From the NCBI GenBank assembly GCA_900544845.1, contig UQWV01000006.1, forward strand, positions 1 to 48,630: a stretch of 48,630 nt of DNA, written 5' to 3'. This stretch comes from an uncultured Collinsella sp. GTDB taxonomy: Bacteria; Actinomycetota; Coriobacteriia; Coriobacteriales; Coriobacteriaceae. Position 1 is the stretch's first letter. Each line of letters opens with the position of its first letter. Both the position numbers and the translations under genes were made by a program. Positions 7,589-14,467 of the stretch are shown piece by piece. The notes under the pieces are model-generated. The model did no database searches, had not been told where the DNA came from, and was given only the letters and a program-made list of their open reading frames with translations.

Positions 7589-9256
7589 TTAGAACAGGCC
7601 GGTGATGTTGCCGTCGTTGTCGACGTCGATGTTCTCGGCCGCGGGAACCTTGGGCAGGCCCGGCATGGTCAGAACGCTGCCGGTCAGCGCAACCACAAAG
7701 TGGGCACCGGCGGAAACCTTGAGCTCGCGCACGGTGATGCGGAAGCCCTCGGGAGCGCCCAGCGCCTTGGCGTTGTCGCTAAAGCTGTACTGCGTCTTGG
7801 CCACGCACACCGGCAGGTTGCCAAAGCCGTTCTCGCGTAGCTCGGCGAGCTGGCGCTTGGCAGCCGGCGTAAAGTCGACGCCGTCGGCGCGGTAGACCTT
7901 GGTGGCAACGGCCTCGAGGGCGTCGGCCACATCGGCACCGTCCTCGTAGGCAAACTTGAGCTCGCTCGGCTGCTCAATCAGGCGCATGACCTCATCGGCC
8001 AGGTCGAGCGCGCCCTCGCCTCCCTTGGCCCAGACCTCGGACAGCTTAACGTTGACACCGAGCTTCTGGCACTCGGACTCGATGAGCTCGAGTTCGGCCT
8101 CGGTGTCCGTCGGGAAGCGGTTAATGGCGACCACGCAGGGCAGACCGTAGACATTCTGAATGTTGTCGACGTGGCGCAGCAGGTTGGGCATGCCGGCCTT
8201 GAGGGCCTCGAGGTTCTCCTCGTTGAGGTCGGCCTTGGCAACACCGCCGTTGTACTTAAGCGCACGGGCGGTGGCGACAATCACGACGGCGCTAGGGCGA
8301 ACGCCCGTCATGCGGCACTTGATGTCGAGGAACTTCTCAGCACCCAGGTCGGCGCCGAAACCGGCCTCGGTAATCGCGACGTCGCCAAAGCGCATGGCCA
8401 TACGCGTGGCCATGATGGAGTTGCAGCCGTGGGCGATATTGGCGAAGGGACCGCCGTGGACAAACGCGGGCGTGCCCTCGAGCGTCTGCACCAGGTTGGG
8501 TTTGAGCGCATCCTTGAGCAGGGCCGCCATGGCACCCTGGGCCTTAAGGTCACGGGCGCGGACGGGCTCGCCGGCATAGCTGTAGCCGACAACGATCTCG
8601 CCCAAGCGCTCCTTGAGATCATTGATGCTCGTGGACAGGCACAGGATTGCCATGACCTCGGAGGCAACAGTGATGTCGAAGCCATCCTCGCGCGGCACAC
8701 CCTGGGCCTTGCCGCCAATGCCGTCGATAACATGGCGCAGCTGACGGTCGTTCATGTCGACAACGCGCTTCCAGGTAATGCGCTTAACGTCGATGCCGAG
8801 CTGGTTGCCCTGCTGAATATGGTTGTCGAGCATGGCTGCCAGCAGGTTGTTGGCGGCACCGATGGCATGGAAGTCGCCGGTAAAGTGCAGGTTGATGTCC
8901 TCCATGGGGATGACCTGGGCCCAACCGCCACCGGCGGCACCGCCCTTCACGCCAAACACGGGGCCGAGCGAAGGCTCGCGCAGGGCCACGGCGCTCTTGA
9001 CGCCGCGACGACGCAGGCCGTCGGCCAGGCCGATGGTCGTGGTGGTCTTGCCCTCGCCTGCGGGCGTGGGATTGATAGCGGTCACGAGGACAAGCTTGGC
9101 CTGGTGATCAGTTGGCTCGTTGAGCAGGGAATAGTCGACCTTTGCCTTGTCAAAGCCGTACGGAATCAGATGCTTAACGTCGACGCCGGCGTTCTTGGCC
9201 ACCTCGGTAATAGGCAGCGGCGTAACAGAACGTGCGATTTCGATGTCAGTAGGCAT
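7589..9256 (-). CDS. fhs: Formate-tetrahydrofolate ligase
   Basis: The protein has 555 aa, the normal length. It makes 10-formyl-tetrahydrofolate from formate, tetrahydrofolate and ATP, in cytosolic one-carbon metabolism; it feeds purine synthesis or, in acetogens, the methyl branch of the Wood-Ljungdahl pathway. Visible signatures are the ATP loop TPAGEGKT (about 64-71), then EPSLGPVFGVKGGAAGGG and NLHFTGDFHAIGAANN, all classic for the family. I chose ATG 9256 because GAAAGG lies upstream and the protein begins like its relatives (MPTDIEIARS); the frame extends open further 5'. It is monocistronic with its own promoter candidate and terminator. No other Wood-Ljungdahl gene is visible nearby, so a general one-carbon role is most likely. 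Confidence 0.96.
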   Translation of the reverse strand: MPTDIEIARSVTPLPITEVAKNAGVDVKHLIPYGFDKAKVDYSLLNEPTDHQAKLVLVTAINPTPAGEGKTTTTIGLADGLRRRGVKSAVALREPSLGPVFGVKGGAAGGGWAQVIPMEDINLHFTGDFHAIGAANNLLAAMLDNHIQQGNQLGIDVKRITWKRVVDMNDRQLRHVIDGIGGKAQGVPREDGFDITVASEVMAILCLSTSINDLKERLGEIVVGYSYAGEPVRARDLKAQGAMAALLKDALKPNLVQTLEGTPAFVHGGPFANIAHGCNSIMATRMAMRFGDVAITEAGFGADLGAEKFLDIKCRMTGVRPSAVVIVATARALKYNGGVAKADLNEENLEALKAGMPNLLRHVDNIQNVYGLPCVVAINRFPTDTEAELELIESECQKLGVNVKLSEVWAKGGEGALDLADEVMRLIEQPSELKFAYEDGADVADALEAVATKVYRADGVDFTPAAKRQLAELRENGFGNLPVCVAKTQYSFSDNAKALGAPEGFRITVRELKVSAGAHFVVALTGSVLTMPGLPKVPAAENIDVDNDGNITGLF

Positions 9257-9296
9257 GGGCGGTCCTTTCGTTACCGGATGAGAAAAAGACCAATCC

Positions 9297-9324
9297 AGCA
9301 TAGCACGCGCGCGCAATAGTAAAA
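9297..9324 (-). promoter_or_regulatory. Candidate fhs promoter
   Basis: On the minus strand TTTTAC (9319-9324), a 16-base spacer and TATGCT (9297-9302) lie about 40 bases before the start codon. The match to a sigma-70-type promoter is moderate. Confidence 0.4.
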
Positions 9325-9402
9325 CGCCCGTAACCGACGAACGGCGATATGTTTACCCGATGCCCAGCGATAGCCTACAGATGCGCTAAAACAAGCCCAT
9401 TC

Positions 9403-10470
9403 CTACAGGGTCGGTTCAATACCCAAATGCTCAAAGGTGCGAAGCGTTGCCTGGCGACCCTGCGGTGTGCGAATCATCAAGCCGCACTGCAGCAGATAAG
9501 GCTCATAAACATCTTCGAGCGTTCCCGGGTCCTCGCCCACCGCGCTAGCAAGCGTCGTCAGGCCCACGGCACGACCGGAGAACGTCTTGGCAAGCGTCTC
9601 CAAGATGCGAATGTCCATCCAGTCCAGACCAAGCTCATCGATCTCAAAGAACTCGAGCGCCTGGCGGCAGATATCGAGCTCGATGGGACCGTTGCCGCGC
9701 ACCTGCGCGTAGTCGCGCACGCGCTTGAGCAGACGGTTGGCAAGACGCGGCGTGCCGCGCGAACGCGAGCCAATCTCGAGCGCGCTGGGATGGTCAATCG
9801 TCACGCCCAGGATGGTCGCCGAGCGTGTCACAATCTGGGCGAGTTCCTCGACGGTGTAGTAATCCAGACGATACGAAATGCCAAAGCGATCGCGCAGCGG
9901 GCCGGTCAACATGCCCGAGCGAGTTGTTGCCGCCACCAGCGTGAACTTGGGGATATCCAGGCGAATCGAGCGCGCAGCCGGACCCTTGCCGATCACGATA
10001 TCGAGGGCAAAGTCCTCCATCGCAGGATACAGGACCTCCTCGACCGAGCGGTTGAGGCGGTGGATCTCGTCGATAAACAGCACGTCGCCCGGTTGCAGGT
10101 TGGTAAGGATGGCAGCCAGGTCGCCGGTGCGCGCGATGGCCGGACCGCTCGTCGTCTTGATCTGAGCGCCCAGCTCGTTGGCGATAACCGTAGCCAGCGT
10201 GGTCTTGCCCAGACCCGGAGGGCCCGAGAAGATCACGTGGTCGAGCGTCTCGCCACGGCTCTGCGCTGCCTCGATGAGCACGCGCAGGCTCTGTTTGATG
10301 TGCTCCTGACCGCAGTAGTCATCCAAGCGCTGGGGACGCAGGGTACGGTCGACATCGAGGTCCTCGGGCGTCAGCTCCGAGCCCACCATGCGCTCACCGT
10401 GTGCCATGGATGCCGCCGGCGAGTTGCCGGCCGTCGCCCACAGGTCCTGAGAGTCATCGGCTTCCCACAT
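9403..10470 (-). CDS. ruvB: Holliday junction branch-migration ATPase RuvB
   Basis: The protein has 355 aa. It is the hexameric AAA+ motor that, with RuvA, drives Holliday junction branch migration in recombinational repair. Walker A GPPGLGKT, Walker B LFIDEIHRL, sensor ATTRSGMLTGPLRDRFG, and the winged-helix C-terminus (EPYLLQCGLMIRTPQGR) are all present. The N-terminus is about 30 residues longer than E. coli RuvB. The ATG at 10470 overlaps the ruvA stop (TGATG), giving tight translational coupling; a GTG one codon upstream (10473) is an alternative. Last gene of the ruvC-ruvA-ruvB operon. Confidence 0.97.
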   Translation of the reverse strand: MWEADDSQDLWATAGNSPAASMAHGERMVGSELTPEDLDVDRTLRPQRLDDYCGQEHIKQSLRVLIEAAQSRGETLDHVIFSGPPGLGKTTLATVIANELGAQIKTTSGPAIARTGDLAAILTNLQPGDVLFIDEIHRLNRSVEEVLYPAMEDFALDIVIGKGPAARSIRLDIPKFTLVAATTRSGMLTGPLRDRFGISYRLDYYTVEELAQIVTRSATILGVTIDHPSALEIGSRSRGTPRLANRLLKRVRDYAQVRGNGPIELDICRQALEFFEIDELGLDWMDIRILETLAKTFSGRAVGLTTLASAVGEDPGTLEDVYEPYLLQCGLMIRTPQGRQATLRTFEHLGIEPTL

Positions 10471-11090
10471 CACGCATCCATTCCGAGTCGCTTAAGCGCC
10501 GCGCCGAGCAGATCCTCGACACGCATATCCTGCCCATCATACCCGCTCAGGGCGACATCGGTCTCCTGTGGGCTAAAGCCCATGGAAAGGAGCGCCGCAC
10601 GGGCGTCATCGATTGTCGAAGGGGCGGCGGCGGGAACCGGCATCGCAACCTGGCCGGGAATCACGTCGACCGGCACAAAGCCCTTGTCCTTGGCAAAGAT
10701 GCTCTTGAGCTCCAGGATCAGGCGCTGCGCGGTCTTTTTGCCCACACCGGGAACCTTGGCCATGCCCTTGTCGTCCTCGGCCATCACCAGGGAATACAGC
10801 TGGCCCACGGTATAGGTGGAGAGCACGGCAAGCGCCAGGCGCGGACCAACGCCCGACACGGACACGAGCCGATCGAACATCGTGCGCTCGTCCTTGGAGG
10901 CAAAACCAAAGAGCGTCATGGCGTCCTCGCGCACCTGCATACGGGTATAGAGGCGAACCTCGCCGCCGGGCGTCGGCAAAGTGGCGGCGGTGCTGCCCGA
11001 GATGCCGAGCTCAAAGCCCACGCCCGACACATCGACGACGGCCGAGCTCATCGTGGCCTCGACAAGCGTTCCATGGAGCTGGGAGATCAT
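10470..11090 (-). CDS. ruvA: Holliday junction DNA helicase subunit RuvA
   Basis: The protein has 206 aa. It binds four-way junctions as a tetramer and loads RuvB. It has an N-terminal OB fold (MISQLHGTLVEATMSSAVVD), two helix-hairpin-helix motifs (VSGVGPRLALAVLST and VPGVGKKTAQRLILELK) and, after a Pro/Ala linker, the C-terminal RuvB-binding domain (ALLSMGFSPQETDVAL). The start overlaps the ruvC stop by one base (TGATG), and its stop overlaps the ruvB start. The order ruvC-ruvA-ruvB is usual in Actinobacteria. Confidence 0.97.
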   Translation of the reverse strand: MISQLHGTLVEATMSSAVVDVSGVGFELGISGSTAATLPTPGGEVRLYTRMQVREDAMTLFGFASKDERTMFDRLVSVSGVGPRLALAVLSTYTVGQLYSLVMAEDDKGMAKVPGVGKKTAQRLILELKSIFAKDKGFVPVDVIPGQVAMPVPAAAPSTIDDARAALLSMGFSPQETDVALSGYDGQDMRVEDLLGAALKRLGMDA

Positions 11091-11611
11091 CAGTATCCGG
11101 TTCCTCTCTGTTGATAGAACTCGCCGCCGGTAAGCGCCCGGGTGCGGCTGAGGTTAACGTGGCAGATGGCGCAGGCCAGGGCATCGGCGGCATGGTCGGG
11201 ATGCGGGTCGTGATCGAGCTGCGTGAGCGTACGCACCATGTAGGCGACCTGCCGTTTGTCCGCGGCACCGGTGCCCACCACAGCCTGCTTGATCTGCATG
11301 GGCGTGTACTCGCCAATCTCGAGCGCGCATTCCGAAAGCGCCACGAGTGCAGCACCGCGGGCATGCGCCGTGGGGATGGCCGAGCGAACGTTGGCGCCAA
11401 AGTAAATACTCTCGATAGCAGCAGTATCGGGTCGATAACGCTCCACGGCACCCTTGAGGTCGCGGGCGATATGCGACAGGCGCACCGCGAGCGGGCTTCC
11501 GGCACTGGTCGCAAGACAACCGTAGGCACGGCAGCGAACCTCTCCGCGCCGTTCCTCGATAATCCCCCAACCCGTATGGGCCAAACCGGGGTCGATACCC
11601 AAAATGACCAA
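11090..11611 (-). CDS. ruvC: Holliday junction resolvase RuvC
   Basis: The protein has 173 aa with the start I favour. RuvC cuts Holliday junctions symmetrically. The RNase H-like fold carries the catalytic acids in ILGIDPGLAHTGWG (Asp), IESIYFG (Glu) and the C-terminal DHAADALACAICH pair. I chose TTG 11611 because a very strong GAGGGGAGG lies five bases upstream and the product starts MVILGIDPG like its relatives; an open frame goes back to 11632. First gene of the ruv operon, with an SOS-type box about 60 bases upstream. Confidence 0.95.
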   Translation of the reverse strand: MVILGIDPGLAHTGWGIIEERRGEVRCRAYGCLATSAGSPLAVRLSHIARDLKGAVERYRPDTAAIESIYFGANVRSAIPTAHARGAALVALSECALEIGEYTPMQIKQAVVGTGAADKRQVAYMVRTLTQLDHDPHPDHAADALACAICHVNLSRTRALTGGEFYQQRGTGY

Positions 11612-11666
11612 GCCAACCTCCCCTCGCCACAAGCGCAGCGCAAGGCAAGGCCCCGCGCACTATTCA

Positions 11667-11680
11667 CGAACGTCTGTTCT
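11667..11680. promoter_or_regulatory. LexA/SOS-type box upstream of ruvCAB
   Basis: CGAACGTCTGTTCT contains the perfect dyad GAAC-N4-GTTC, the core of Gram-positive and actinobacterial SOS boxes. It lies about 57 bases upstream of the ruvC start, next to an AT-rich tattct that may be the -10. LexA control of ruv genes is known in other bacteria, so the site is plausible; binding is not shown. Confidence 0.6.
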
Positions 11681-11746
11681 AGAATAACACAACGCCAGCC
11701 CCATAAGTCAGCCGAGATTAAATGCAGGTTGAGCATACGCAAGCGA

Positions 11747-11844
11747 GCGCCCGCCAGAGCGAGCAAGGTGCCTTGAAAGAGGAGGGCATTGACCTGGCGG
11801 TCATGCCCGACGATTGAAAGGCAGATTGCCGCTCTGGCGGGCGC
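11747..11844. repeat. Multi-branched hairpin element after the NadE-like gene
   Basis: A perfect 15-bp stem (11747-11761 with 11830-11844) closes a loop that holds two more hairpins, caagg-tg-ccttg and gggca-t-tgacc-tggc-ggtca-tgccc. The element begins nine bases after the stop of the minus-strand gene at 11853 and carries no T-run. It may be a 3' mRNA structure, a dispersed repeat or an RNA gene; I cannot tell which. Confidence 0.55.
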
Positions 11845-11852
11845 GCAGCGGC

Positions 11853-13838
11853 CTAGTTCTGCGAGAAAAAGGGGAACTGCCTCGGGTCCACCGGCGGTTG
11901 CGGAATCGGTCCGCCCTGGGGCCCGCCCTGCGGTCCGCCCTGGCCGCCCATCATCTTTTCGATGGCGTCCTGGACCTCGCCTTCAAACTTTTTCATACCC
12001 TCATGCAGGCGACGCTGACCATCCTCGGAGCGCAGCTCCTCCATCTGCTCGGGCGAAATACCCAACAGGTCACCCAGTATGCCCATCATCTCGCCACGCA
12101 TGCGCTCGCTTGTATCCTCGTCGGCAAAGCGGTTCACCTCGGCGCGCGCCAGCGCATCGACCGTCATGCGTTCCTTGCCGTCGAGCCCCAGGTCGGACCA
12201 CGCGAGCATATACGGCCAGGCACGCTCGGCAAACGACCGGGCCGAGACGATCGGCGCCGTCGGCAGCTGGCGGCGAGCCGCCTCTCCCTGGCGCACGAGC
12301 ATCAGCAGCAGTGAGCAGGCCTCGGGCTTGCCGGCAGCCATCGGAATGTCGTCGAAGGGACGGTTGCGGTCGACGTGCGACTCGAGCGTGCCATCGACCT
12401 CGCCCGGCTCAAGTCCGCCGAGCAGCTGCGCCGCACGATCGAGCATGTCGACCGGGCCGTCGAGCGTCGAGAGCGCCCGCGCCAGCACGCGCTCCATGCA
12501 ATCCTCCACCGCGTTGAGCGTCACGAGCTCCTGCGGCACCACGGCGGACGTGCGGTTACGCACACGCGCCACAAACTCGAGCGTCGACAGGTATACGTCA
12601 CCAAAGGGCGCATAATCGCCCTGGTAGCCGCCGCAAAGCGCGGGCGCCGCCAGCGCGTACTCAGTTTTGGACAGCGGACTCAGCGCCATCGCACCCAGCT
12701 CGAGCGCCGTATCCTCCAGCATGAGGCCCAGCGTGCGAGAGCGCAGGCGCTCGGCGTCGCCCGCCGACACATCGCGGTCGAGCACACGCGCGGCATCCGG
12801 CGCATCGCGCTCAACCGTGCGAATATGCAGGCGCTCGGCAATGGCGCGAACGGCGGCACAGCGAGCAGCCTCGGCCTCCTCCTGCGCCGGCGTAAAGATG
12901 CGGTTGCGTCCCAACACCAGGCCGACCACATTGCGCGGACCTAGGGCGTCGACGGCAAGCGCCGCCAGCAGGGACGACGGCAGGTCGCCCTCGAGCGCCA
13001 CCACGGCGCGCGACGTACCGCGGGCGCGGGCGTTATCGCGAACGGCGAGCACCAGCGCCTGCCACAGCCATTCCTCGGAGCGAAACTCGGGCAGCTCGTG
13101 GTCCTCCAAGGCATCGAGCATCACACCGCGCTGGATCTCCTGAACCAGTAGGCTCTCCTCAAAACACGGCGCTTGGGCCACCACGCGGCCGCAGTCGTCG
13201 AGTACAAACGACCCGCCGGTATACACCGACTCATCGTACGCACCGACCGGCGCCATGCAGGCAAACCACACGCTGCGCTTAGATGCGATCTTGCGGTAGG
13301 CTCCGCTGCGCACGGCGGCGATCGCAGCGCTCTCGCGGTCGGTCATATCAAACGCGTTGAACTGGAAATAGGCGATGAGGTCGACGCCGGTCGGCAGCAT
13401 CTCGAGCTCGCGGTCCAAGTCGAAGATCACGGCGATACGCACGCCGTCCACGTCGAAGACTGGCGGCGCCCAACGGGCATCGCCGGTCCCACCGCGCTGC
13501 AGGGCAATGCTCGAACGGGCCGGCACCACATGGCCGTCCTTGAGCATCATGTAGTCGAGCAGGGGCTGGCCCTCAAACGAAACTGCCGCGGGCACGATGC
13601 AGATCATATCGAGCTCTTGGATACGCTCGGCGACGCCGGTCAAGCCGGCAAGTATGTCGTGCTCAAAGTCGGCAGTGCCCACCAGGCCGCCGGGCAGGGC
13701 TCCCATAAAGAGCGGAGCCGGCACGCACAGGACGCGCGCACCGCGCTCGTGGGCCAGGCGCGCCTGGTCCTCGATGCGACCGCAGATACCCTCAATATCA
13801 CCCAGGCGCATATCGATCTGTGCAAGTGCGAGCTTCAT
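11853..13838 (-). CDS. NAD synthetase-like protein, both catalytic sites degenerate
   Basis: The protein has 661 aa. The layout is that of glutamine-dependent NAD synthetase: an N-terminal nitrilase/glutaminase domain (1-~250) and a C-terminal NAD synthase domain (~255-~600). Key residues are missing. In the nitrilase half the triad positions read APLF (Glu to Ala 41), ARSSIALQ (Lys lost, about 108-110) and VIFDLD (Cys to Phe 139). In the synthase half the ATP loop SGGxDS is LEGDLPSS (282-289), and the GNKSE-like motif is SPLSKTE (387-393). The scaffold (AALAVDALGPRNVVGLVLG) is well kept, so it looks like a maintained pseudoenzyme rather than decay. The C-terminus adds a Gly/Pro/Gln tail (MMGGQGGPQGGP). 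No frameshift. A regulatory or scaffolding role is inferred. Confidence 0.75.
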   Translation of the reverse strand: MKLALAQIDMRLGDIEGICGRIEDQARLAHERGARVLCVPAPLFMGALPGGLVGTADFEHDILAGLTGVAERIQELDMICIVPAAVSFEGQPLLDYMMLKDGHVVPARSSIALQRGGTGDARWAPPVFDVDGVRIAVIFDLDRELEMLPTGVDLIAYFQFNAFDMTDRESAAIAAVRSGAYRKIASKRSVWFACMAPVGAYDESVYTGGSFVLDDCGRVVAQAPCFEESLLVQEIQRGVMLDALEDHELPEFRSEEWLWQALVLAVRDNARARGTSRAVVALEGDLPSSLLAALAVDALGPRNVVGLVLGRNRIFTPAQEEAEAARCAAVRAIAERLHIRTVERDAPDAARVLDRDVSAGDAERLRSRTLGLMLEDTALELGAMALSPLSKTEYALAAPALCGGYQGDYAPFGDVYLSTLEFVARVRNRTSAVVPQELVTLNAVEDCMERVLARALSTLDGPVDMLDRAAQLLGGLEPGEVDGTLESHVDRNRPFDDIPMAAGKPEACSLLLMLVRQGEAARRQLPTAPIVSARSFAERAWPYMLAWSDLGLDGKERMTVDALARAEVNRFADEDTSERMRGEMMGILGDLLGISPEQMEELRSEDGQRRLHEGMKKFEGEVQDAIEKMMGGQGGPQGGPQGGPIPQPPVDPRQFPFFSQN

Positions 13839-13875
13839 GGCTCAGCCCTTTCCGTCGTAAACCATCGTTGTCGTA

Positions 13876-13909
13876 GTAAAAGCGCCGGCCGCATGATGCA
13901 GTCGGCGCT
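13876..13909 (-). terminator. Terminator of the superoxide reductase gene
   Basis: The stem agcgccg (13881-13887) pairs with cggcgct (13903-13909), followed on the minus strand by TTTTAC. It lies just past the stop at 13956. Confidence 0.6.
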
Positions 13910-13955
13910 CGCATGTGCATATGCTAGCTATGATACCCCGAGCGGGGGCGCGCTC

Positions 13956-14318
13956 CTAGAACGTCGCGGACCACAGCCCGTGCAGGTTGCAATAGGCATA
14001 GACGGTACCGGTCTTGGAACCGCCGGCAAAAAACGTCGCGGGCTTCATGCCGGGTTCAAGGTAATGGACCTCCAGACGGCCCTCGGCCTCAAGGGCGATC
14101 CACTCGATGTAGTGCTCGGGCACCATAGGATGCTCGACCGAGCCCACGCGCGCACGGATCACGTGACCATCGCGCTCACTCTCGACGACCGGCACGTGCT
14201 TCTCGTGCGCCGCGTCCTCGGTGTTCGCGGTCAGCTCTGTGCAGCCGGCGGGGGTTGCAACGTCGTTGCCAAGGGCGGCAATGAGCTTGCCATCGGGGTC
14301 CTTAAAGAATTTCGCCAT
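13956..14318 (-). CDS. Superoxide reductase (desulfoferrodoxin family) without centre I
   Basis: The protein has 120 aa. It reduces superoxide to peroxide in the cytosol of anaerobes. All ligands of the catalytic Fe(His)4Cys site are visible: EKH (39-41), H63 and H69 in VEHPMVPEH, and C110 and H113 in AYCNLHGLW. The N-terminal ~38 residues sit where two-iron desulfoferrodoxins carry the FeCys4 desulforedoxin domain, and align in length (MAKFFKDPDGK...AGC...LTANTEDAA). Only one Cys is left, so centre I must be absent. This matches the one-iron form known from Treponema. ATG after AAAGGAGAA; the open frame extends further 5' without a site. Monocistronic with its own terminator. The electron donor cannot be told from context. 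Confidence 0.9.
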   Translation of the reverse strand: MAKFFKDPDGKLIAALGNDVATPAGCTELTANTEDAAHEKHVPVVESERDGHVIRARVGSVEHPMVPEHYIEWIALEAEGRLEVHYLEPGMKPATFFAGGSKTGTVYAYCNLHGLWSATF

Positions 14319-14467
14319 GATGTTCTCCTTTGCTGATGTGCCGATGTTCTTGAGGTTCTTATGCCCAAAGGCAAGCGAACCATCCACGGCATGGCAAATG
14401 AACACATAACGAGCGGGGACGATGGGACAGCGCGGGCTATCCGCCCTGGCGGCCTCACCCGAGCGGG

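Noticed and set aside
8171..9319. Plus-strand frame opposite fhs.
   Set aside because: Antisense to a fully recognisable fhs; composition is that of a shadow frame.
11789..12517. Arg/Pro/Ala-rich plus-strand frame opposite the NadE-like gene.
   Set aside because: Shadow frame; no start signal or domain.
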